NCBI GenBank assembly: GCA_964491375.1
Contig: CAZBGL010000157.1
Location: 1-19,528, forward strand
Source of the DNA: CAZBGL01 sp964491375
Lineage (GTDB): Bacteria > Desulfobacterota > Deferrisomatia > Deferrisomatales > Deferrisomataceae
Direction of reading: 5' to 3'
DNA length: 19,528 nt
The notes under the pieces are model-generated. The model worked only from the letters and a program-made list of their open reading frames with translations, made no database searches and was not told the origin of the DNA. A program made the translations under genes and the position numbers. How positions within the stretch are numbered: position 1 is the stretch's first letter; each line of letters begins with the position of its first letter. Positions 8,019 through 16,905 of this stretch are shown piece by piece.

Positions 8019-11000
8019 TCACGGCGCCGACCAGGTGTTCGCACCGTCCGAGATGGACTCGATCACCGGGTCGAGCATGCGCAGGGCCAGCTCGCTCTCG
8101 CTCTGGTCCACGAACACCCGGGCCGTGGCCTGGGGGCTCGATCGGCCCGCCTCCACCACGGTGGTCGTGACGAACGGGAACAGCGTGGGGTCCGACCCGC
8201 CCACCCGCACCCGGAAGTCCACCATGTTGCGCCGGGTCACATCGACCTCCTGGTACTTGACGCTCAGGTCCACGGGCGCGGCCTCGGCCTGCCCCCCCGG
8301 CACGGCCACGACCACCAGCGGCCCGAAGGCGGGCCGAAACCGCAGGTAGAACGGCGCGCTCCGGCCCTCCCCGGCCACCCGCACCAGGTTCCGGGAGTGC
8401 GTCCGCAGGAGCACCCGGGCCGTGGCCAGGTCCAGGTCCAGCCGCACCACCCGCGCCAGCCACACGGCCCGCAACCCGGCCTGCGGATCGCCAACCACGG
8501 CGTTCTCCGGGATGGCCAGGGCCACCTGGTCGAGCCCGTAGGCGTGGGCGGAGTGGTTGGCCGAGTAGTTCTCGGGCTCGATCTGGTCGTTGATCACGTT
8601 GGCCACCACCCCGGCCAGGAATCCGGCGCCGAGCTGGGCCCCACTCACCTGGAACCGCATGCCCTCGGGCGCCTGGGTGAACACCGCAAAGGGCTTGTGC
8701 ACCGGCCTCAGCTCGAACGCGCCGGGCCGATAGGGGAAGAATCGCCCGCTGTCCGCGTCCAGCACCAGGTTCCAGGTAATGCGTTCCCACACCCGCGGAA
8801 ACACCTCCTCCAACCCCTCCTGAAGCAGGACGTTCGGTGCCGCGCCCTGGCCGGTGGCGACCAGGGACGCCATGGCGTGGTCCGCGAGGCTCTGGCCCGT
8901 CGAAGGGTTCATGGCCTGGCTGTCCCAGAGCTGGAAAGCCGCGGCCACGCCGGCCGAGGCCAGGACGCCGGCCGGGCCGGACATGGTCAGCATGGCCGCC
9001 ACCGCCGCAGCCCCCACGGACACCACGGTCTTGGCCGTGGCCGCCTTGAGGGCCGCCGCGGCGTCCACCCGGGTGGTGAGCACCAGGTCGCCGTCGCGCA
9101 CCCTCTGGGGGTAGCGGCTGAGCACCAGCGGGGCCTGGACGGTGGCCTCCACCAGGGGCTGGCCGTCGGCTGCCGTGGGATCGGTAGTGAACCCAAACCC
9201 CGTACGGGGCCCGCCCAGGTGGAACGCGGTGCGGACCACGTCGCGACCGTCGAAGTCCTTCGAGAACGTGACCACGCGGCCCTCGGCCGCGGAGGAGGAG
9301 CGCACCGCTTCCGGCCCGATGGCGTCTCCGAGCTGCCACACCCGGCCGGTGCGCAGGTACCCGCAGTCGAGGCCCGGCAGGTCCACCCCGGGGGTGCGGG
9401 CGACGAGCTGGTACCGGGTGTCCCCGAACTGGCCCCCGGATGCCCCGCCCTGCTGATAGAGCAGATCGTTGAACATCGGCGACACGGGGGCCTCCGGGTG
9501 CCCTCGGGTGAACGCCAGGAGGTCGGCGCTGTTGGGCTTGGCCCGCCCGTAGGTCCAGGGGTCGAAACACACCCCGGCCAGGGTCAGGCCAAAGGGGGTG
9601 AGCCCGGTGCCGGTGGCCCGCCTAGCCTCGTTGGGCAGCAGATACGTGGGCTCGCCCACGAAGTCGCCCCAGCGCCCGTCGTCCGGGGTTCCGGGGAAGA
9701 ACGCCATGTCCAGCACCCCCAGGCCCTTGTCCGGATCGTGGTCCACCCCGATCCACACCTCCCGGTCGACGTTCGGGTCGGGCGGGCTGGGCTCTCCGGT
9801 GGTGGCGTCCGGCTCGAACGCCAGGGCGCCGTAGGCTTGGTCCCGGGTCAGCCGGTCCTCGCCCACGGCCAGGCTGGCCGCCCGCAGGGGCTCGTGCCGG
9901 GCCACGAAGTTGAACACCGTCAGGGACTGGTCCAGGAGCGTCCGCACGAGGCCCTGCTGGGTCACCTCGATGGTGAGCCGGGTGTCCCCCTCCGAGGCGC
10001 TCACCCGGTCCGGAAGCCCGTCGGGCAGGTCCTGGGCCCTGCCGTCCACGGTGGAGGTACGGTCCGTTGGATCGCCGAACAGGTCGAACCGGCCCGACTG
10101 CCCGCCCACCAGCCAGAGTTCCCGGGTAGGACGCAGCTCGTGCGAAGGGGTGTAGATCCCCCGCTCCCACGTCTTTCTCCGGGCGAACCCGGCCAGGGGG
10201 TTGGGCTGGCCGGTGGTCGTCACCTTGGCCGCCACCCGTACCGGGAGCGCCGTGCCCGTGACCTGGACCTCCACCGGCACCCGGCCCCGCTCGGCCATGC
10301 CCGGCCACTTGGCGTTCAAGGGCAGCACCGTGGGCACCGGTTTCGTCGGGGTCACCTCGGCGATGTCCAGGGGGCCGGCCTTGTAGTGGGCCTCACCCTG
10401 GGAGCCGAAGAAGAAGTGCAGCTCGAAGCTGCCCCGGCCCGTGGTGAAGTAGGTCTCCGGCACGGTCAGGGTGACGTCCAGGGTGTTGGCGTCGACCTTG
10501 GAAACCAGGTCCACCGAAGGCTCCAGCGCCGCTTTTCCGTCCCGCAGCAGCTCCACCCGGTAGAGCATCGGCGTTCCGCCGGCCAGCAGGTCTTCGAAGC
10601 TCCTGCCGCCCTTCAGCCTCCAGGTGGCCTGGAACGCGCCGGAGTGGCCTGTGGGGGCGAGCTGAACCGCTGGGGTGGCCACCAGCGACGAACCGGCGAA
10701 AAGGATATCGACCACCCCGCCGCCCAGGCCGGAGAGTTTCGAGTACTGGATGTTTCCCGCGATCCGGTCCCCGGGATCGACCGGCACCGCGATCTGCGGT
10801 TGCAGCTCGGCGCAGGCACCGGCGGCGAGCTCGGTGGAGTTGGCGGTGGTATTCGTCCCGCCGCTCAGAACCGTGAAGGACATCGCGTTGCCGGTGGGCG
10901 TGCCGGCCGGCGGATAGAGGCTGAACTGGCTCGGGTCGAACGTGATCCTCACGTCCGTGCCGCTCGCGCAGACCCGTAGCGGCTTGAGGGTGCCGGCCGA

Positions 11001-14000
11001 GAAGTCCTGCACGGTGTTCAGGGCCTGGACCGTCACCGTGCCGCCGACCTCCAGGGTCTTCTGGACCGCGTACCCTGGATCGTCGGGAAATTCGGCGTAG
11101 CGGATCCGGAACTCGTAGGTTCCGCTCTGGCCGGAGCCGAACGCGGCCACGAACCCGTCGGTGCCCCGGGCGGTGAGCCCCGCCCCCCCGCCGATACCGG
11201 TGACCTGCTGGGAGACCGCCCCGGTGACCACAGGAGCCCGCTGCCACTCCGACCCGCTGCCCCGGATCCGGTATTCCACCACCGGGGTGAGCCCGACGAT
11301 GGAGGGGAGGTACTCCACGTTGAGGAAAAACGGGGAGCCGGTGGGCCCGATGTTCGTGGGGCCCACGTAGAGCGTGGAGGGGTGGGGCACTTGCCCGGTC
11401 ACGGTGAACTTCACCGGCGTGGCGATGGGTTGCCCCTGGTACAGGAGCACCGTGCCGGGCAGGTCGAGCGACACCGTGATCTTCCCCAAGGTCCGCGGCA
11501 CGAAGTCGGCCAGCGCGTGGGCCGTGCCCTGGATGTCCACGATCCCGCCGACCTGGGGCGACGGCACCAGGCCCGAGACCGTCACCGTGCTCGAGGCCAC
11601 CTGCGCCTCGGCCACCCGGCCGGTGCCGTCCACGTACACCACGGGCGGATCCGCCACGGTGAGGCCCGAGCCAGGACCGTTCCACCACAGGGCCTCCAGG
11701 CCCGGCGGGATGAATTCGCCCTGGCCTTCCGCCACGCGAAAGACCGCGCCCACGTCCCCCAACAGCTCGGCGAGCGCGTCCGCAGCCATGTCCTGCCCCT
11801 GACTGTCCGTGGCCCGCAGCTCCAGCACCAGGAACACGGTCTCGTTGAACCCCTGGGTGTCCTCGGGGGTCACGGTCACTGAGCCGGCGTTCGTGCTCTC
11901 GTAGTCCAGGCCGTCCGCCTTGATGATCCGGGGCTTCACCTCGAGGCCCAGGAACTCGGCCGTGAACGTGGCGCTCTTGCCCGTCAGGTTCTCGGTGACC
12001 CGGAACTCGGCCACGCCCACCTTCCGGCCGAACACCACCCGGCCCGAGGCCGCGTCCACATAGGCCACGTAGGTGCTGGGATCGGGGAGGGGATCCACCG
12101 GATTCTCCAGGGGCTGGACCCAGCCGTTCGAGTCCAGGGCCTCGTAGGTGACCTTGCTAGTGGGCGCCAGGTCGGCCGCCCCCTTTGCTTGGGGGCCCCG
12201 TTGGGGTTTGAGAAGCACCTGCACGGGCTGCTGCTGCCCCTCCACGGCGCCGAGGATCCGGGTGGGGGTGACCTCGAGCACGTAGTCCGTGTCGGAGACC
12301 ACGATCACCCCGGCCTGGGGCGTGCCGGGCGTGCCGGTATCGGTGAACCGCACGGTCGTGCGGCCGAGCCTCTCCCCCACCGTGACGGTCGGCGGTCCCA
12401 CCGCGACCGTGGCCACGTTCGGGTTGTCCGTCTTGGCCCGAATGGCCGGGTTCCCGGTCAGGTCCAGCGCGGTGCCGTCGGAGAGCTCCGCCGTGAGGTC
12501 CACGGTGTGCTGGGAGTTCGCCTGGGTGGACCGGATGATCCTCGGATCGGCCACGAGCTCCATGAGGGGGAACGACACCTCGTCGAACCGGGTGGGGTCC
12601 ACCACGCTCTGGGCCCGGATCGTGATCGTGAGGGGCTTCGCGGGCATGAGCGGGGGCGCCCTGTACTCCCCGGCCTCGGTGATCGTGCCGGTGGACGGGT
12701 CGCCGCCCTCCACGCCGTTCACGAACCATTTCACGTTCGTGTTCGCCGCTCCGGTGACGGCGGCGGCGAACGTCACCGTGGCCCCCAGCCCAACCCGATC
12801 CGGCCGCGGCGCGACGACCACCGAGATGTCCGCGGGCTGGTCCACCAGGGTGATCGCGGCGGAGGCCGACACCGAGGGGTCGTCCGCCAGCCGGGCCTCC
12901 AGGGTGATCGCGTTGCCAGTGGGGGGGATGGAAAAGGGCGCGTGGTAGGTGTACGTGCCCGGAGCATCCCCGTTCTCCTCGATGGTGCCCACCTGGGTGT
13001 CCCCGCCCTCGACCCCGTTCACCAGGAGCACCACGGCCCGGTCGGCCGGCTCCGTGGTCACGGTGAAGGTCTCGCGGCCGTCCACGGGAACGGTCGCCTC
13101 GGCGGGTTCGATGGAAACCGATCCAGGGGCGGACACGGAGAAGGTGATCTCGGCAAACCGGGCCGGGTCCGAGGCGAGCTCCGCCCGCACGGTCACCGCG
13201 TCGGGCGGGGCCTGGGCCGGTGCGGCGTACGTGCCGTCGCCTGCGATCCCACCGTACGTGGTGTCACCGCCCTCCACCCCGTTCACGAGCCACCGGACGG
13301 GTTCGGTGACCGGCTGGTCGCCCGAGTACAGGGTGAACCCCACCTGGGTGCCCACGCCTACCTGCGAGACGGCAGGGGCGAGGGAGAGCCCCTGCGGGCT
13401 CCCTCCCCCGCCGGATCCGCCCGGGGGCTCCTGACCGCCCTGGCGGAAGGTGAGCTGGGTGGACGCCGTGATCTGGGGAAGGTGCTTGACCCGGGCCGTC
13501 ACGGTCACCTGGCCTGCCGGGGGCGGCGCGGCCGGCGCCAGGTACTCCCCGGAAGGGGAGACCGTGCCCAGGGTGGCGTTGCCCCCCACGATCCCCTCCA
13601 CCAGGAACTCCACCGTAGTGTCCGGGAGCGCCCCTTCCGGCTCGACGACGACCGTGGCCGTGAAGGCCTGGGATCCTCCGGGATCGAGGACCGGGTTCTC
13701 CGGTACCAGGGTGACCTGCACCGACGCCACGGTGAAGGTGATCTCGGCCGCAGCCGACGGATCGGAGGCGCTCTCGCCCCGGACCGTGACCACTTTCGGC
13801 GCGGCGAGGGTAGCGGGCGCCGCATACATGCCGTCCGGGGCGATGGTGCCGCTCTCCGGAACGCCCACCTCCTTCCCGTTCACGTACCAGCGGACGTCGG
13901 CCACGGGCGAGCCCCCGGCGTCCACGAGCCGGAACGACACGTTTTGGCCGGGGAGTAGGGTGCCGGGGTCGGGCACGACGGCAAAAGCCTCGGCGGCCGG

Positions 14001-15278
14001 CGGCCAGGTGCGAAAGCTCCAGGTATGGGTCGTGCCATCGGCCGTGACCGAAGCGGTGTAGGTCCGCCCCGGCTCCAGCGGGTCGCGCGGTATGATCACC
14101 ACGGCGTCCCGGGCGTCCAGTACCCTGCGCGCCCGTTCCTGGAGCCCGCGGTCCGGGTTCGTGTAGGTCGCCTCGGAGAACCAGCACACCTCCAGGGAGT
14201 TGCCGTCGCCGGTCTGGAGGGACGCGGCCGTGACGTCGGGGACGTTGGCCCCGAACGGGTCCGAGCCGAGCTGGACCACCAGCGGGAGCCCCGTGGGAGC
14301 GGTGAAGCCCTCGCACCCGGCATGGCTCAGCGGGTCCGGCCTCTCGTGGCCCGGGTATTCCAGCAGGTGAACCACGGCATCCGGCCCGGGGAAAAACAGC
14401 GGAAACGCCACCCCGGCCGGCGCCTGGTCGGCCAGGCCGGAGAGAACGTCCAGCACCGCCGCCGACTGCCATCCCCGGCCGTCCGCCCGGCTCCAGATCC
14501 CGTACCCCACCCGTTCGAGCCGGGGGTCCAGGATGCCCAGGGCGTGGAACGGGCCGGTCATCCAGGCGTCGAAGGCACGGGCGCTGTCCATGGCCGGGTC
14601 CTCGGACTTGACCACGTTGCCCTTTCGGGCCGCGGCCTGCCCCTCCGGGGAGTACCCGGTCTTCCCGGGGTCCTCGTCGTGGACGTTGCCCTCCGGATCG
14701 ATGTCGGGGTGGGAGGTGTCGTTGACCACCAGGTACTTGGCGTGGGCCAGGGCCCCGGCGCTCAGGCCCGGGTCCTCGGCCACCGGGGGCAGGAACGCGC
14801 CGACGCGGGCAACCCGGCGGGCGGCAGGGGCCCGGGTGCCGGACCGAAAGAGGTTCAGGTAGGCGAGCCACTGCTCCCCCACCCTCACCGTGATCTGGGC
14901 CTCGTCGAACACGGACGGGTCGGCCTTGGCGGTGGCCCGCACGTGGTAGGTGCCGGGCACGAGCGGGGCGGTGTACCGGCCCGTGGGGGTCACTGTCCCG
15001 CCCCCGGGCTCCACCACCGACCAGTCGGCGTCGGCCGTGGCCGTGAACAGCACCGACCCGCCTATGTCCACGGCCGTCCGGGCCGGTGTCACGGTGAGGG
15101 CCAGGGGAGTCCCGGATCCTCCGCCTGCGTCTCCTCCGTCCCCACCTCCGCCTCCACCGCTACCGCCGCCCCCGCCCCCACCCCCACACGAGGCCAACCC
15201 CAACACGACCCAGATCAGTACGGCGACGATCCACGATCTCCGATACGTTCCGTGGAGGTCTGATGCGCTCCTGCCCAC
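8019..15278 (-). CDS. Giant secreted lipoprotein: poly-Gly tether, CAP domain, six Ig-like repeats, large unassigned C-terminal part
   Basis: About 2419 residues from GTG 15278, which has AAGGAGG six bases upstream; longer in-frame starts lack a site. An Arg-containing n-region, a hydrophobic core (WIVAVLIWVVLGLASC) and a lipobox place lipidated Cys31 at the membrane. A glycine tether (32-56) follows. An Ig-like repeat (about 58-131) comes before a CAP/SCP-like domain (about 134-283), with LPPVAEDPGLSAGALAHAKYL (H179) and FHALGILDPRLERVGYG (H245). Five more Ig-like repeats (about 430-910) share the pattern VNGVEGGD, GTI, G-Y-AP. A BIG2-like domain (about 910-1000) follows. The remaining 1400 residues look beta-rich but I recognise no family, apart from a hydrophobic Ala/Gly segment near 2080-2115. 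CAP domains occur in secreted proteins of varied function. A cell-surface or periplasmic adhesion or scaffold role is inferred. It is monocistronic and no secretion partner is adjacent. Base composition matches the neighbours. Confidence 0.85.
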   Translation of the reverse strand: MGRSASDLHGTYRRSWIVAVLIWVVLGLASCGGGGGGGGSGGGGGGDGGDAGGGSGTPLALTVTPARTAVDIGGSVLFTATADADWSVVEPGGGTVTPTGRYTAPLVPGTYHVRATAKADPSVFDEAQITVRVGEQWLAYLNLFRSGTRAPAARRVARVGAFLPPVAEDPGLSAGALAHAKYLVVNDTSHPDIDPEGNVHDEDPGKTGYSPEGQAAARKGNVVKSEDPAMDSARAFDAWMTGPFHALGILDPRLERVGYGIWSRADGRGWQSAAVLDVLSGLADQAPAGVAFPLFFPGPDAVVHLLEYPGHERPDPLSHAGCEGFTAPTGLPLVVQLGSDPFGANVPDVTAASLQTGDGNSLEVCWFSEATYTNPDRGLQERARRVLDARDAVVIIPRDPLEPGRTYTASVTADGTTHTWSFRTWPPAAEAFAVVPDPGTLLPGQNVSFRLVDAGGSPVADVRWYVNGKEVGVPESGTIAPDGMYAAPATLAAPKVVTVRGESASDPSAAAEITFTVASVQVTLVPENPVLDPGGSQAFTATVVVEPEGALPDTTVEFLVEGIVGGNATLGTVSPSGEYLAPAAPPPAGQVTVTARVKHLPQITASTQLTFRQGGQEPPGGSGGGGSPQGLSLAPAVSQVGVGTQVGFTLYSGDQPVTEPVRWLVNGVEGGDTTYGGIAGDGTYAAPAQAPPDAVTVRAELASDPARFAEITFSVSAPGSVSIEPAEATVPVDGRETFTVTTEPADRAVVLLVNGVEGGDTQVGTIEENGDAPGTYTYHAPFSIPPTGNAITLEARLADDPSVSASAAITLVDQPADISVVVAPRPDRVGLGATVTFAAAVTGAANTNVKWFVNGVEGGDPSTGTITEAGEYRAPPLMPAKPLTITIRAQSVVDPTRFDEVSFPLMELVADPRIIRSTQANSQHTVDLTAELSDGTALDLTGNPAIRAKTDNPNVATVAVGPPTVTVGERLGRTTVRFTDTGTPGTPQAGVIVVSDTDYVLEVTPTRILGAVEGQQQPVQVLLKPQRGPQAKGAADLAPTSKVTYEALDSNGWVQPLENPVDPLPDPSTYVAYVDAASGRVVFGRKVGVAEFRVTENLTGKSATFTAEFLGLEVKPRIIKADGLDYESTNAGSVTVTPEDTQGFNETVFLVLELRATDSQGQDMAADALAELLGDVGAVFRVAEGQGEFIPPGLEALWWNGPGSGLTVADPPVVYVDGTGRVAEAQVASSTVTVSGLVPSPQVGGIVDIQGTAHALADFVPRTLGKITVSLDLPGTVLLYQGQPIATPVKFTVTGQVPHPSTLYVGPTNIGPTGSPFFLNVEYLPSIVGLTPVVEYRIRGSGSEWQRAPVVTGAVSQQVTGIGGGAGLTARGTDGFVAAFGSGQSGTYEFRIRYAEFPDDPGYAVQKTLEVGGTVTVQALNTVQDFSAGTLKPLRVCASGTDVRITFDPSQFSLYPPAGTPTGNAMSFTVLSGGTNTTANSTELAAGACAELQPQIAVPVDPGDRIAGNIQYSKLSGLGGGVVDILFAGSSLVATPAVQLAPTGHSGAFQATWRLKGGRSFEDLLAGGTPMLYRVELLRDGKAALEPSVDLVSKVDANTLDVTLTVPETYFTTGRGSFELHFFFGSQGEAHYKAGPLDIAEVTPTKPVPTVLPLNAKWPGMAERGRVPVEVQVTGTALPVRVAAKVTTTGQPNPLAGFARRKTWERGIYTPSHELRPTRELWLVGGQSGRFDLFGDPTDRTSTVDGRAQDLPDGLPDRVSASEGDTRLTIEVTQQGLVRTLLDQSLTVFNFVARHEPLRAASLAVGEDRLTRDQAYGALAFEPDATTGEPSPPDPNVDREVWIGVDHDPDKGLGVLDMAFFPGTPDDGRWGDFVGEPTYLLPNEARRATGTGLTPFGLTLAGVCFDPWTYGRAKPNSADLLAFTRGHPEAPVSPMFNDLLYQQGGASGGQFGDTRYQLVARTPGVDLPGLDCGYLRTGRVWQLGDAIGPEAVRSSSAAEGRVVTFSKDFDGRDVVRTAFHLGGPRTGFGFTTDPTAADGQPLVEATVQAPLVLSRYPQRVRDGDLVLTTRVDAAAALKAATAKTVVSVGAAAVAAMLTMSGPAGVLASAGVAAAFQLWDSQAMNPSTGQSLADHAMASLVATGQGAAPNVLLQEGLEEVFPRVWERITWNLVLDADSGRFFPYRPGAFELRPVHKPFAVFTQAPEGMRFQVSGAQLGAGFLAGVVANVINDQIEPENYSANHSAHAYGLDQVALAIPENAVVGDPQAGLRAVWLARVVRLDLDLATARVLLRTHSRNLVRVAGEGRSAPFYLRFRPAFGPLVVVAVPGGQAEAAPVDLSVKYQEVDVTRRNMVDFRVRVGGSDPTLFPFVTTTVVEAGRSSPQATARVFVDQSESELALRMLDPVIESISDGANTWSAP
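12703..13286 (-). repeat. Near-identical 20-mers encoding the Ig-repeat core motif
   Basis: A 20-base block, CCGCCCTCCACCCCGTTCAC with at most one or two changes, occurs at 12703-12722, 13003-13022 and 13267-13286 (spacings 300 and 264 bases). On the minus strand it encodes VNGVEGG in three successive Ig-like repeats of the giant lipoprotein. Conservation of the DNA as well as the protein suggests recent duplication or gene conversion between repeats. Confidence 0.75.
15111..15185 (-). repeat. Low-complexity tract encoding the poly-glycine tether
   Basis: The plus strand is an almost uninterrupted C-rich run of GGN codons (GCC, TCC and CCC complements) encoding Gly8, Ser, Gly6 and then a Gly/Asp/Ala/Ser stretch directly after the lipobox cysteine. 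Such runs can change length by replication slippage in steps of three bases. Confidence 0.7.
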
Positions 15279-15359
15279 AACGGCCCTCCTTGCCGCGCCC
15301 GGACGCCGTGCGCGGTCTCTTTTCGGCGTTGTCCGCGCCTTCACGCACGAGAAGCCCCA

Positions 15360-15393
15360 ATGCCCGATAGAAGCTTTCAACTTTTATGCCCGA
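15360..15393. repeat. Direct repeat ATGCCCGA, 26-base period
   Basis: ATGCCCGA at 15360-15367 and 15386-15393 flanks an AT-rich stretch in the 272-base gap between the divergent giant lipoprotein gene and ilvE. The 26-base spacing is about 2.5 helical turns. It could be a regulator site, but two 8-mers are weak evidence. Confidence 0.35.
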
Positions 15394-15472
15394 ATCGATC
15401 CTCAATGTGGACTCAAAAGATTACATTTGTTTCCCTTTTTGGGTAGGGCTGGTTCGTCCCCGCCGCCCGCCC

Positions 15473-15501
15473 TTGCGCCCGGTCCGCGCGAAGGGTATTA
15501 T
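15473..15501 (+). promoter_or_regulatory. Candidate sigma-70 promoter for ilvE
   Basis: TTGCGC (15473-15478) and TATTAT (15496-15501) are separated by 17 bases, 50 bases before the ilvE ATG. The -10 box matches at five positions and the -35 box at only three. No T-box or attenuator-like leader peptide is visible between it and the start codon. Confidence 0.5.
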
Positions 15502-15550
15502 CCGGGCACTTCGTAAACCCTGTTTCGCCGCGTCAAAACGAGGGAAGCCC

Positions 15551-16576
15551 ATGGAGCGCGCCGACCTGGACTTCGCCCACCTACCGTTTGCCTACCACCG
15601 GACCGACGCCAACATCCGGTACCGGTTCCGGGACGGAACGTGGTCCGAGGGGGAGTTGACGTCCGACGAGACCCTGACCCTGCACATGGCGGCCACCTGC
15701 CTTCACTACGGCCAGGAGGTGTTCGAGGGCCTGAAGGTGTTCGAGAGGCCCGACGGCCGGCTCCAGACCTTCCGGCTCGAGGAGAACGCCAAACGGCTCC
15801 AGCGATCGGCCCGGAAGCTCCTCATGGAACCGGTGCCGGTGGACCTCTTCCGTGAGGCGGTCCACAGGGTGGTGCGGGCCAACCGTCGATTCGTTCCGCC
15901 CTACGGCACCGGGGCGAGCCTGTACGTGCGGCCGCTGCTCCTGGGGGTGGGCCCGGAGATCGGGGTGAAGCCGAGCCGGGAGTACTTGTTCATCGTGTTC
16001 GTGACCCCGGTGGGTCCGTATTACAAGGCGGGATTCGAACCGGTGCGCCTGATCGTGGAGGAAGAGATCGACCGGGCCGCACCCGGCGGGGTGGGGGACA
16101 TCAAGTGCGGGGGCAACTACGCCGCCGGGCTTCGGGCCACCACGGCCGCGAAGGAAAAGGGGTTCTCCGAGGTCCTCTACCTGGACGCTCGGGAAAAGAG
16201 GTACATCGACGAGTCCGGCTCTTCGAACTTCTACGCGATCCGGAACGGCACCTACATCACTCCGGCGAGCCCGTCGATCCTTCCCAGCATCACGAACATG
16301 AGCGTGCAGCAGATCGCCCGGGACATGGGCCTCAACGTGGAGGCGAGACCCGTGTCGGTGGACGAGCTACCCACGTTCGAGGAGGCCGGGTGCCTGGGGA
16401 CAGCGGCCGTGATCACCCCGGTGGAGTCGGTGACCTACCGGGGTCGGGAGTATGTCTACGGCGAGCGGGGAAAGGCCGGGCCGGTCACCACGGAACTGTA
16501 CAAACGGCTCACGGCCATCCAGTGGGGCGAATCCCAAGACCCTTACGGGTGGACGGAGATCATTCCCGACACATGA
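15551..16576 (+). CDS. ilvE: Branched-chain amino acid aminotransferase
   Basis: A 341-residue fold-type IV PLP aminotransferase that interconverts the branched-chain 2-oxo acids and leucine, isoleucine or valine with glutamate as amino donor (EC 2.6.1.42). The PLP lysine is K185 in GVGDIKCGGNYAAGL, and DESGSSNFYAI (220-230) supplies the conserved Glu and cofactor loop. LHYGQEVFEGLKVF (51-64) and RPLLLGVGPEIGVKPS (127-142) are typical of the longer, eukaryote-like BCAT subgroup rather than the 309-residue E. coli form. The ATG at 15551 has GAGGGA upstream; the frame is open further 5' but without a better site. Its stop overlaps the next ATG (ATGA), so it is translationally coupled to two small orphan genes. 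Isoleucine made here could draw on 2-oxobutyrate from the ilvA product. Confidence 0.94.
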   Translation: MERADLDFAHLPFAYHRTDANIRYRFRDGTWSEGELTSDETLTLHMAATCLHYGQEVFEGLKVFERPDGRLQTFRLEENAKRLQRSARKLLMEPVPVDLFREAVHRVVRANRRFVPPYGTGASLYVRPLLLGVGPEIGVKPSREYLFIVFVTPVGPYYKAGFEPVRLIVEEEIDRAAPGGVGDIKCGGNYAAGLRATTAAKEKGFSEVLYLDAREKRYIDESGSSNFYAIRNGTYITPASPSILPSITNMSVQQIARDMGLNVEARPVSVDELPTFEEAGCLGTAAVITPVESVTYRGREYVYGERGKAGPVTTELYKRLTAIQWGESQDPYGWTEIIPDT

Positions 16577-16905
16577 GCGTCCCCAGGCCCTTGGAGCGGA
16601 TCCGCGGCCCGAACGCCGTGGAGGTGGAGTTCCTGGAGGAGACCGGCCCCTACGGCTACGCGAATCTGCTGAGGGTGGTGGTCCGCCTGGTGGCCCGGAT
16701 CCCGGGGACGGACCGCCCCTTCGAACACCGGCTCGAGCGCATCGGCGTCTCCCCGGCGGAGCGCCGAGCCGTGCGGGCGGAGTTCGTGGAACGGATGAAA
16801 CAGAATCTCCTCCCGTACCTGTTCCGGCCGGACTTCCCGGAACGCTACCGGGTCCACTCCGTGCGGAACCGCGCTCGGGTGATCCGCTTCCCGGGGACTC
16901 GATGA
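16573..16905 (+). CDS. Uncharacterised 110-residue protein coupled to ilvE
   Basis: The ATG overlaps the ilvE stop in ATGA, and the stop overlaps the next gene's ATG in the same way, so the frame is tightly built into an operon. The product is basic and soluble-looking, with no signal peptide or membrane segment. It begins MSVPRPLERIRGPNAVEVEF and has a central segment with helical character rich in Arg and Glu (SPAERRAVRAEFVERMKQNLLPYLF) and an Arg-rich end. I recognise no family or catalytic motif. Codon use matches the neighbours (G/C at third positions), which supports real coding. A role alongside ilvE or the following Cys-rich protein is only inferred from coupling. Confidence 0.75.
   Translation: MSVPRPLERIRGPNAVEVEFLEETGPYGYANLLRVVVRLVARIPGTDRPFEHRLERIGVSPAERRAVRAEFVERMKQNLLPYLFRPDFPERYRVHSVRNRARVIRFPGTR

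Noticed and set aside
8397..10979. An 860-codon open frame on the plus strand opposite the giant lipoprotein gene
   Set aside because: High GC depletes stop codons in the antisense frame. Its product is Gly/His/Arg-rich with no domain, and the minus-strand frame has signal peptide, ribosome binding site and recognisable repeats.
15279..15380. Longer start for the giant lipoprotein (34 extra residues)
   Set aside because: The longer N-terminus would bury the signal peptide behind a basic extension and lacks a ribosome binding site; GTG 15278 has AAGGAGG at good spacing.
15360..15400. Sigma-28-type promoter for the giant gene
   Set aside because: A TAAA box is present but the expected GCCGATAA box at 15-base spacing is not.
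15502..15550. T-box or attenuator leader for ilvE
   Set aside because: The leader is only about 45 bases, with no leader peptide, no T-box sequence and no terminator hairpin.
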